NCBI RefSeq assembly: GCF_010548375.1
Contig: NZ_JAAGLY010000009.1
Location: 248,001-312,000, forward strand
DNA: 64,000 bases
Reading direction: 5' to 3'
From: Streptomyces sp. SID13726
GTDB lineage: Bacteria > Actinomycetota > Actinomycetes > Streptomycetales > Streptomycetaceae
Shown here: piece after piece, positions 50,271-57,205 of the stretch
Numbering within the stretch: the first letter of the stretch is position 1
Layout: each line of letters begins with the position of its first letter
The notes under the pieces: model-generated
Told to the model about the DNA's origin: nothing
Database searches by the model: none
The model's input: the letters and a program-made list of their open reading frames with translations, nothing else
Made by a program: the position numbers and the translations under genes

Positions 50271-50304
50271 ACGGGCCCGGCACTCCGAAAAGCGCCGGGC
50301 CCGT
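50271..50304 (-). terminator. Terminator downstream of the hydroxyacyl-CoA dehydrogenase gene
   Basis: ACGGGCCCGGC (50271-50281) and GCCGGGCCCGT (50294-50304) form a perfect 11-bp stem with a 12-base loop containing CGAAAAG. It lies 48 bases beyond the stop of the leftward dehydrogenase gene, and upstream of the small-protein gene start. Confidence 0.75.
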
Positions 50305-50351
50305 GGTCGTCGCACTGTGTAATCAGCACACTGGAACGGACACTGTGCAGG

Positions 50352-51227
50352 TCAGCCGTAGCTGTAGAAGCCCGAGCCGGACTTCCGGCCCAGCCGGCCC
50401 GCGTCGACCATGCGCTGGAGCAGCGGGGGAGCGGCGTACAGCGGCTCCTTGTACTCCTCGTACATCGAGAACGCGACCGAGGCGACCGTGTCCAGGCCGA
50501 TCAGGTCCGACAGCTTCAGCGGGCCCATCGGGTGGGCGCAGCCGAGCTCCATGCCGTTGTCGATGTCCTCACGGCTCGCGATGCCCGACTCGAACATCCG
50601 GATCGCGGAGAGGAGATACGGGATCAGCAGCGCGTTGACCACGAACCCGGAGCGGTCCTGGGCGCGGATCGCGTGCTTGCCCAGCAGCTTCTCGGCGAAG
50701 GCCTGCGCGCGGGCCAGCGTGCCCTCGGAGGTGGTGAGCGCCGGGATCAGCTCGACGAGCTTCTGCACCGGGGCCGGGTTGAAGAAGTGGACGCCGACGA
50801 CCTGGTCGGGCCGCGAGGTGGCGACCGCCAGCTTCACCAGCGGGATGGAGGAGGTGTTGGAGGCCAGGATCGCGTCCGGGCGGGTCACCACCTGGTCGAG
50901 CACCTGGAAGATCTCGGTCTTCACCTGCTCGCTCTCGACCACGGCCTCGATGACGAGGTCGCGGTCGGCGAACTCGCCGAGGTCGGTGGTGAAGGAGAGC
51001 CGGGCCTGCGTGGCCGCCAGCTCGTCCGCGCTGATCTTGCCGCGTTCGGCGGCCTTGGTCAGGGAGTTGAACAGCCGGGTGCGGCCGATCTCCAGGGCCT
51101 CGCCGGTGGTCTCGGCGACCCTCACGTCCAGACCGGCGCGGGCGCACACCTCGGCGATGCCCGCCCCCATCTGGCCGCAGCCCACCACTCCGACGCGTGC
51201 GATGTCTCCCGCCGGGAAGTCCGTCAC
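50352..51227 (-). CDS. 3-hydroxyacyl-CoA (3-hydroxybutyryl-CoA) dehydrogenase
   Basis: 291 residues from GTG 51227 with AAAGGGA at 10 bases. The Rossmann turn is VGVVGCGQMGAGIAE; the catalytic pair is His in VVGVHFFNPAP and Glu in the preceding DLVIEAVVES. The C-terminal dimerisation domain has RSGFVVNALLIPYL and the GCAHPMGPLKLSDLIGLD signature. Length is that of the short (about 290-residue) HbdA type. It oxidises (S)-3-hydroxybutyryl-CoA with NAD(P)+ in fatty-acid breakdown or butyryl-CoA/ethylmalonyl-type routes. No neighbours of the pathway are visible. Confidence 0.94.
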   Translation of the reverse strand: MTDFPAGDIARVGVVGCGQMGAGIAEVCARAGLDVRVAETTGEALEIGRTRLFNSLTKAAERGKISADELAATQARLSFTTDLGEFADRDLVIEAVVESEQVKTEIFQVLDQVVTRPDAILASNTSSIPLVKLAVATSRPDQVVGVHFFNPAPVQKLVELIPALTTSEGTLARAQAFAEKLLGKHAIRAQDRSGFVVNALLIPYLLSAIRMFESGIASREDIDNGMELGCAHPMGPLKLSDLIGLDTVASVAFSMYEEYKEPLYAAPPLLQRMVDAGRLGRKSGSGFYSYG

Positions 51228-51409
51228 TTCGTCCCTTTCGCTGGTCTTCGCCTCGTGGCAGGTTCGCCGTTGTACGGCCCCTGCTCCGTTCGTGCACGTT
51301 ACTCCCAAGTATCGATGATCGATCGTCGGGGTGGGGCATCCGTCGGGCATCCTGGGGCGCGGAGACGATCCGTGACCGAGCGGATCCATGGTGTTGGGGG
51401 AGTGTGCAC

Positions 51410-52636
51410 ATGGGACGTCTGTCGCGCCGGGTCTTCGCGCTGGCCGCGCTGTCGACCCTGACCACCGCTTCGGGCGCGGCAGCCGAGCCGCGGCATCCGA
51501 GGCGGACGACCACCGAGATGCGGGGGGTGTGGCTGGCGACCGTGTCCAACCGCGACTGGCCCTCCAGGCCGGGGCTGACCGCCGCACAGCAGCGCGCGGA
51601 GCTGATCGGCCACCTCGACCGGGCGGCGGCGGACCGTCTGAACACGGTGTTCTTCCAGGTACGGCCCACCGCCGACGCCCTGTGGCCCTCGCCGTACGAG
51701 CCCTGGTCGCAGTACCTCACCGGCACCCAGGGCAAGAACCCCGGCTGGGACCCGCTGGGCACCGCCGTCACCGAGGCCCACAAGCGGGGCCTGGAGCTGC
51801 ACGCCTGGTTCAACCCGTACCGCGTCGCCAACCACGCGGACCCGACGAAGCTGGTCGCCTCCCACCCCGCCCGCAGGCACCCGGACTGGGTGGTGCCGTA
51901 CGGCGGGAAGCTCTACTACAACCCCGGAATGCCCGAGGTCCGCGCCTTCGTCGAGGCCGCGATCCTCGACGCGGTGCGCAAGTACCCCGTGGACGGCGTC
52001 CACTTCGACGACTACTTCTACCCCTACCCGGTGGCCGGCCAGACCTTCGACGACGACGCGGCCTACGACCGGCACGGCGGCGCCTTCCCCAACCGCGCCG
52101 ACTGGCGGCGGGACAACATCGACCAGCTGGTCCGGGAGACCGCGGCCGGCGTGCGGCGGGTCCGTCCTGCCGCGCGGTTCGGTGTCAGCCCCTTCGGGGT
52201 GTGGCGCAACGCCGCCACCGACCCGCTCGGCTCGGACACGCGCGCGGGTGTGCAGTCGTACGACGACAACTTCGCGGACACCCGCAAGTGGGTGCGCGAG
52301 GGCTGGATCGACTACCTCGTGCCGCAGCTCTACTGGAACATCGGCTTCGCCGCCGCCGACTACGCCAAGCTCGTGCCGTGGTGGGCGAAGCAGGCGCAGG
52401 GGAGCAGGACGCGGCTGTACCTGGGCGAGGCCCTCTACAAGGCCGGGGACCCGGCACAGCCCGCGGCCTGGCAGGACCCCGCGGAGCTGTCCCGGCACCT
52501 CACGCTCGCACGCCGCCACCCACAGGTGGGCGGGCATGTCTTCTTCGCCGCGCGGGAGTTGGCGTCGGACCCGATCGGGGCGATGGCGCGGGTGGTCGCC
52601 GACCACTATCAGGAGCCGGCGCTGCCGCCGCGCTGA
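51410..52636 (+). CDS. Secreted glycosyl-hydrolase-like protein (DUF187/GHL10)
   Basis: 408 residues from ATG 51410. A signal peptide with twin arginine (LSRRVFALAALSTLTTASGAAA) ends near residue 25, suggesting Tat or Sec export. The TIM-barrel of the GHL10 family begins MRGVWLATVSNRDWP, then NTVFFQVRPTADALWPSPYEPWS, LELHAWFNPYRVA, GVHFDDYFYPYP and the PQLYWNIGF segment. The acidic pair DD in HFDDYFYP is the likely metal or catalytic site. Such proteins act on peptidoglycan or other polysaccharides; the substrate is unproved. It converges with the DUF1918 gene. Confidence 0.9.
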   Translation: MGRLSRRVFALAALSTLTTASGAAAEPRHPRRTTTEMRGVWLATVSNRDWPSRPGLTAAQQRAELIGHLDRAAADRLNTVFFQVRPTADALWPSPYEPWSQYLTGTQGKNPGWDPLGTAVTEAHKRGLELHAWFNPYRVANHADPTKLVASHPARRHPDWVVPYGGKLYYNPGMPEVRAFVEAAILDAVRKYPVDGVHFDDYFYPYPVAGQTFDDDAAYDRHGGAFPNRADWRRDNIDQLVRETAAGVRRVRPAARFGVSPFGVWRNAATDPLGSDTRAGVQSYDDNFADTRKWVREGWIDYLVPQLYWNIGFAAADYAKLVPWWAKQAQGSRTRLYLGEALYKAGDPAQPAAWQDPAELSRHLTLARRHPQVGGHVFFAARELASDPIGAMARVVADHYQEPALPPR

Positions 52637-52637
52637 G

Positions 52638-52838
52638 TCACCGGCCGGTCTGCTGGAACCGGTGCCGGATCTCGGTGTCGGGGCCGGGTGAGCACACACC
52701 CTCGTGCCCGTCCTCGAAGCGGACGCGGTACGGGGGGTTGCCCTCCTGACCCATCACTTCGACGATCTCACCGACCTTGTCCTGCTGTCCGACCACCCTG
52801 CCGTGCTGCACAAGCTGGTCGCCCACGGTTGCACGCAT
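52638..52838 (-). CDS. DUF1918 small protein
   Basis: 66 residues from ATG 52838, with GAGGAGG upstream. The SH3-like DUF1918 core is ATVGDQLVQHGRVVGQQDKVGEIVEV followed by PYRVRFEDGHEGVCSPGPDTEI. These proteins are common in actinomycetes and have no established function. It ends one base after the convergent glycosyl-hydrolase-like gene. The stretch upstream of its start is occupied by a 20-bp tandem repeat. Confidence 0.87.
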   Translation of the reverse strand: MRATVGDQLVQHGRVVGQQDKVGEIVEVMGQEGNPPYRVRFEDGHEGVCSPGPDTEIRHRFQQTGR

Positions 52839-52900
52839 CTGCGGTGCCTCCTCACCAAGTGCGGGAGCAGCGGTCCGTGGCCCCGATTTTACGGCGTGGG

Positions 52901-52984
52901 GGCGGGGTGGGAACCCGTACCGAGGGGTGGGAACCCGTGCCCGTGGGTGGGAACCCGAACCCACGGGTGGGAACCCGCACCGCT
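52901..52984. repeat. Exact 20-bp-period tandem repeat, four copies
   Basis: The core GGTGGGAACCCG recurs at 52906, 52926, 52946 and 52966, exactly every 20 bases. The flanking eight bases of each unit vary (for example GTACCGAG, TGCCCGTG). Each core contains the self-complementary GGGTtCCC-like pair GGGAACCC. The array lies between DUF1918 and the 3' end of the DMT transporter gene, whose stop it adjoins. Confidence 0.88.
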
Positions 52985-53895
52985 CAGCCCCTTGCCCGCT
53001 GGGTGACCGCGATGCACACGAGCACCGCCGCGGCCGTCAGCGGGGCGGCCACCGTCAGGTGCTCGCCGAGCAGGAGCACCGACCACACCAGTGTGAGCAG
53101 CGGCTGGGCCAGCTGCAACTGGCTGGCCTTGGGGATGCCGATCGCCGCCATGCCCCGGTACCAGACGACCAGGCCGAGGAACTGCGAGCCCACCGCCACC
53201 CACAGCAGCCCGGCGACGCTGTGCGCGGTCAGGTGCACGGGTTCGTACGACAGCGCGATCGCCGCCGCGGGCACGCTGAGCGGCAGGCACAGCACCAGCG
53301 CCCACGCGATGACCTGCCAGCCGGGCATCACCCGGGCCAGCCGCCCGCCCTCGGTGTAACCGGCCGCGCACACCAGCAGCGCGGCGAACAGATACAGGTC
53401 GGCGGTGGTCAGGGCGCCGCCGCTCTGCTGCACGGTGAAGGCCACCACCGCGGCCGCGCCCGCGAGGGCCGCCGTCCAGAAGGTGCGCGAGGGGCGGGTG
53501 CCCATGCGCAGGGCGGACAGCAGCGCGGTCGTCAGGGGGAGCAGCCCGACCACGACGGCGGCGTGCGCGGTGGTCGAGGTCTGGAGGGCGAGCGTGGTCA
53601 GCATCGGGAAGCCGACGACGACACCGGCGGCGACGACCGCGAGCCCCGCCCGGTCACGGCGCCCCGGCGGCGCAACGCGTAGCGCGAGCAGACACCCGCC
53701 CGCGACGATCGCCGCGAGGACACTGCGCACGGCGACGAGCGACCAGGGCCCGAAGCCCTCCAGCCCCCACGCGGTGGCGGGGAACGTCAGGGAGAAGGCG
53801 GCGACGCCCAGCGCGGCCTGCAGGGTGCCCAGGGACCTGGTGGGGGTGATGACCGCTATCCCGGTCGGCGCGGTAGCGCTACTCTCTACTTTCAT
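52984..53895 (-). CDS. DMT-superfamily transporter (EamA)
   Basis: 303 residues from ATG 53895, whose codon overlaps the start of the divergent MocR gene by two bases. Ten hydrophobic segments form two EamA repeats; each begins with a short helix (LQAALGVAAFSLTFPATAWGLEG and then TADLYLFAALLVCAAGYTEGGRL). The loop GFPMLTTLALQTSTTAHAAVVVGLLP resembles the conserved family turn. It exports or imports a small metabolite. The divergent PLP-dependent regulator suggests a substrate linked to amino acids or vitamin B6. Confidence 0.9.
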   Translation of the reverse strand: MKVESSATAPTGIAVITPTRSLGTLQAALGVAAFSLTFPATAWGLEGFGPWSLVAVRSVLAAIVAGGCLLALRVAPPGRRDRAGLAVVAAGVVVGFPMLTTLALQTSTTAHAAVVVGLLPLTTALLSALRMGTRPSRTFWTAALAGAAAVVAFTVQQSGGALTTADLYLFAALLVCAAGYTEGGRLARVMPGWQVIAWALVLCLPLSVPAAAIALSYEPVHLTAHSVAGLLWVAVGSQFLGLVVWYRGMAAIGIPKASQLQLAQPLLTLVWSVLLLGEHLTVAAPLTAAAVLVCIAVTQRARG

Positions 53896-55324
53896 GCAAG
53901 AGCGTAGCAGTGTGAGTGAACTGGCGGAACAGCTCCGGCGGGAGCTGGACCGCTACTCTCCGGGTGGAAAGCTCCCGTCGAGCCGGGCCCTCGTCGACCG
54001 GTTCCGGGTCAGCCCGGTCACCGTCTCCCGAGCCCTCGCCCAGCTCGCCGCCGAGGGACTGGTGGTCACCCGGCCCGGCGCCGGCGCCTTCCGCGCGAGG
54101 CCGCGCACCGCCACCGCGCCGGCCGGGGACACCTCCTGGCAGGAGGTCGCGCTGAGCGCGGACGGCGCCGCCGACCTCGTACCGCGCTCGGTGGACGCCT
54201 CCGGAGTCCTGGTCTCGCTGGCCGCCCCGCCGCCCGGGGTGATCGAGTTCAACGGCGGCTATCTGCACACCTCCCTCCAGCCGGAGCGCGCGATGTCCGC
54301 GGCCCTGGCCCGCGCAGGCCGCCGCCCCGGGGCGTGGGGACGCCCGCCCACCGAAGGGCTGCCGGAACTGCGCGAGTGGTTCGCGCGCACCATCGGCGGC
54401 GCGGTCACCGCGGCGGAGGTGCTGATCACGGCGGGCGGCCAGTCGGCGCTCACGACGGCGCTGCGGGCCCTGGCGCCGCCGGGCGCCCCCGTGCTCGTCG
54501 AATCCCCCACCTACCCGGGCATGCTGGCCATCGCCCGCTCGGCGGGACTGCGGCCGGTCCCCGTCCCGGTGGACCCGGACGGGGTGCGGCCGGACCTGCT
54601 CGCGGACGCGTTCCGGGCGACCGGTGCCCGGGTGTTCGTCTGCCAGCCGCTGTTCCAGAACCCCACCGGCGCGGTGCTCGCCCCGGAGCGCCGGGGCGAG
54701 GTGCTGCGGATCGCCCGCGAGGCCGGCGCGTTCGTCGTCGAGGACGATTTCGTACGCCGGCTCGTGCACGAGGACTCCGGCCCGCTGCCGCGTCCGCTGG
54801 CCGCCGACGACCCCGACGGGGTTGTCGTCCACGTGAGTTCACTGACCAAGGCGACCTCGCCCAGCTTCCGGGTGAGCGCCCTGGCCGCCCGGGGTCCGGT
54901 CCTCGAACGGCTGCGTGCGATCCAGATCGTCGACACCTTCTTCGTCCCCCGCCCCCTCCAGGAGGCCGCCCTGGAACTCGTCGGCTCCCCGGCCTGGCCC
55001 CGCCATCTCCGCACCGTCTCCGCGGAGTTGAAGACCCGCCGCGACACCATGACGACGGCCCTGCGCCTCGCCCTGCCCGAACTCTCCCTCCCGCACATCC
55101 CCTCGGGCGGCTACCACCTCTGGCTCCGCCTCCCCGACGGCACCGAGTCCGCCCTCACCTCGGCGGCCCTCCGCGCGGGCGTCGCGATCACCCCGGGCCG
55201 CCCCTACTTCAGCGCCGAACCCCCGGCGGGGCACCTGCGGTTGAGCTTCGCGGCGGTGGCGGGCCCGCAGGAGATCCAGGAGGGCGTACGACGGCTCCGC
55301 ACGGCCTGCGCGGAGGTGCTCTGA
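53894..55324 (+). CDS. MocR-type regulator: GntR winged helix fused to aminotransferase domain
   Basis: 476 residues from ATG 53894; GTG 53912 is a second possible start. The GntR winged helix at residues 5-70 reads ELAEQLRRELDRYSPGGKLPSSRALVDRFRVSPVTVSRALAQLAAEGLV. The fold-type I aminotransferase domain follows at about 110-475: GGQSALTTALRALAPPG, PLFQNPTGAVLAPERR, and the PLP-binding Lys in HVSSLTKATSPSFRVSALA. MocR proteins use PLP as a sensing cofactor. It probably controls the divergent transporter with which it shares start-codon bases. Confidence 0.92.
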   Translation: MQERSSVSELAEQLRRELDRYSPGGKLPSSRALVDRFRVSPVTVSRALAQLAAEGLVVTRPGAGAFRARPRTATAPAGDTSWQEVALSADGAADLVPRSVDASGVLVSLAAPPPGVIEFNGGYLHTSLQPERAMSAALARAGRRPGAWGRPPTEGLPELREWFARTIGGAVTAAEVLITAGGQSALTTALRALAPPGAPVLVESPTYPGMLAIARSAGLRPVPVPVDPDGVRPDLLADAFRATGARVFVCQPLFQNPTGAVLAPERRGEVLRIAREAGAFVVEDDFVRRLVHEDSGPLPRPLAADDPDGVVVHVSSLTKATSPSFRVSALAARGPVLERLRAIQIVDTFFVPRPLQEAALELVGSPAWPRHLRTVSAELKTRRDTMTTALRLALPELSLPHIPSGGYHLWLRLPDGTESALTSAALRAGVAITPGRPYFSAEPPAGHLRLSFAAVAGPQEIQEGVRRLRTACAEVL

Positions 55325-55535
<211 letters not shown>

Positions 55536-55976
55536 ATGACCGACACCCCGCCCCTCGCCGAGGGCTACGAGATCTCCACCGACCCCGACCGCCTCGACGT
55601 CGAGCGGGTGCATCGGTGGCTGTCCACCGACGCCTACTGGGCGACGGGGCGGTCGCGGGAGAAGCAGGACCGGGCGATCGCCGGGTCGCTCAACTTCGGC
55701 GTGTACGCGCTGGATTCGGGGGACCAGGTGGCCTACGCCCGGGTGATCACCGACCTGGCGAGCTTCGCGTGGCTGTGCGACGTGTACGTGGACCCCTCCG
55801 CACGGGGCGAGGGCATCGGCACCGCGTTGGTCGGGGCCGTGCGCGAGCACCTGCGGCCCTACGACGTCAGGCGCATCCTGCTCGCCACCCACGACGCCCA
55901 CGGGGTCTACGAGAAGCTCGGGTTCGCGCCGCTGGCGAAGCCGGACCAGTGGATGGCGCTCCTCTTCGGGCAGTGA
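55536..55976 (+). CDS. GNAT-family acetyltransferase
   Basis: 146 residues from ATG 55536. The GNAT core has YEISTDPDRLDVERVHRWLS at the beginning, the beta-4 strand FAWLCDVYVDPSARGEGIGTALVGAV with the acetyl-CoA loop RGEGIG, and the later beta-5/helix (RRILLATHDAHGVYEKLGFAPLA). The length is that of small ribosomal-type or drug-acetylating enzymes. Substrate unknown. The nearby genes do not suggest one. Confidence 0.9.
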   Translation: MTDTPPLAEGYEISTDPDRLDVERVHRWLSTDAYWATGRSREKQDRAIAGSLNFGVYALDSGDQVAYARVITDLASFAWLCDVYVDPSARGEGIGTALVGAVREHLRPYDVRRILLATHDAHGVYEKLGFAPLAKPDQWMALLFGQ

Positions 55977-56049
55977 GTCCGCGCGCACCCTGGGTAACTC
56001 CCCGGTAACACCTCTTGACCTGCGCACTTTCGCGGCTCACGATCACCGC

Positions 56050-56643
56050 ATGCAACTTCGGGTCACGTTCGTCGCCGCCGCGCGCAGCTCCTCGCTGCTC
56101 GCCGAGCGGTTTGAGGACGACCGTCCGCTCGACCAGGCGGGCTGGGACACGGCGCTGGCCGCGTCCCGCGAACTCCTGCCGCTCGCGGCGGCCGAACTGC
56201 GCTACTGCTCACCGACCCCGCGCAGCCGGGCCACGGGAGACGCCCTCGGTTACTCCCCGCTGGTCCAACTCGCCCTGCGCGACTGCGACATGGGCCGCTG
56301 GCGCGGGCTGACGCTGGGCGAGGCGATGGCCCGCGAACCGGAGTCCGTGGACGCCTGGCTCGCCGACCCGCGCGCCACCCCGCACGGCGGAGAGTCGCTG
56401 CTGACCTTCGTCTCCCGGGTGGGGGAGTGGCTCGACACCCGGCCGGTGGAGGACGGCGGCCGGGTCGTCGCCGTCGCGGAGCCCTCGGTGGTCAGGGCCG
56501 CCCTGGTGTACGCCCTGAAGGCGCCGCCGTCGACGTACTGGAACATCGATGTGCGCCCCCTGTCGGCGACCACGGTGACCGGCCGGGCCGGCCGCTGGAA
56601 CCTGCGTTTCGAGAGCGTGTCGGCTCAGCCCACGCGCGCGTAG
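56050..56643 (+). CDS. Histidine-phosphatase-fold protein lacking catalytic histidines
   Basis: 197 residues from ATG 56050. The phosphoglycerate-mutase-like fold is indicated by CSPTPRSRATGDALG, the DCDMGRWRGLTLGEA motif and PHGGESLLTF. The first catalytic motif, LVRHGxT in active members, reads FVAAARSSS (residues 7-15), and the second, xxSHGGVIR, reads AVAEPSVVRA (residues 141-150). Both histidines are therefore absent. The protein should not have phosphatase activity by the known mechanism, and may be a binding or regulatory protein. Its last 19 bases overlap the convergent DUF6314 gene. Confidence 0.87.
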   Translation: MQLRVTFVAAARSSSLLAERFEDDRPLDQAGWDTALAASRELLPLAAAELRYCSPTPRSRATGDALGYSPLVQLALRDCDMGRWRGLTLGEAMAREPESVDAWLADPRATPHGGESLLTFVSRVGEWLDTRPVEDGGRVVAVAEPSVVRAALVYALKAPPSTYWNIDVRPLSATTVTGRAGRWNLRFESVSAQPTRA

Positions 56644-57068
56644 TCGGTCGTCAGGACGAGGTCCTTGGCCGGGCCGCCGACCCGCCACACCGTGCGCCAG
56701 TGGCCGGCGTCCAGGACGCTGAACTCGCCCCGGTAGAGGTCCGCCGCGCAGGGGTGGTCGGCGATGTGGTGCCCGGAGGTCAGATCCAGACCGTGGAAGG
56801 GCCGGCCGTCGGAGAAGCGGACGTCCACCGTGCCCGCGGCCCCGCCCGGCAGGAAGCGGAGCGTCCGCTCGGCGGGGCGTGGGACACCCCGCCAGACAAA
56901 GGTGCCGGACTCCTCGGACAGCAGTCCGCCGCCCTCCAGTTGGCCGAAAGTAGTGGTACCGGAGAAGCGGCCCTCGTCCGCGCTCGCCAGATCCCGCACG
57001 GTTCGCTCGGTCCGCCAGCTCCCGGTCAGATAGGTCAACGCGTCCGGCACTGGCCAGAACCCGCTCAT
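56625..57068 (-). CDS. DUF6314-family protein
   Basis: 147 residues from ATG 57068. A small beta-barrel-like protein with TYLTGSWRTERTVRDLASADEGRFSGTTTF at the start and a C-terminal DAGHWRTVWRVGGPAKDLVLTTDYARV. Family members are found in actinomycetes and fungi and have no assigned function. There is no signal peptide. It overlaps the histidine-phosphatase-like gene at the 3' end. Confidence 0.8.
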   Translation of the reverse strand: MSGFWPVPDALTYLTGSWRTERTVRDLASADEGRFSGTTTFGQLEGGGLLSEESGTFVWRGVPRPAERTLRFLPGGAAGTVDVRFSDGRPFHGLDLTSGHHIADHPCAADLYRGEFSVLDAGHWRTVWRVGGPAKDLVLTTDYARVG

Positions 57069-57108
57069 CCGTCCCTCGCTTCCGACACTTTCGATACCGC
57101 GCGACCCG

Positions 57109-57177
57109 TTGACGCTCAGGAATCCCCCTCCCTATCTTGCCGTTCGAAGTGCTGATCAGTGTCTGATATCTCGAACG
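57109..57177 (+). promoter_or_regulatory. Promoter and palindrome of the arabinofuranosidase gene
   Basis: TTGACG (57109-57114) and TATCTT (57133-57138) are 18 bases apart, a good promoter. Immediately downstream, CGTTCGA (57141-57147) and TCGAACG (57171-57177) form a perfect inverted repeat with CTGATCAG between them. A sugar-responsive repressor bound there would block transcription initiation. The ATG is 29 bases beyond the second arm. Confidence 0.7.
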
Positions 57178-57205
57178 TCCATCTCGACAGAGCCGCGGAG
57201 CATCC

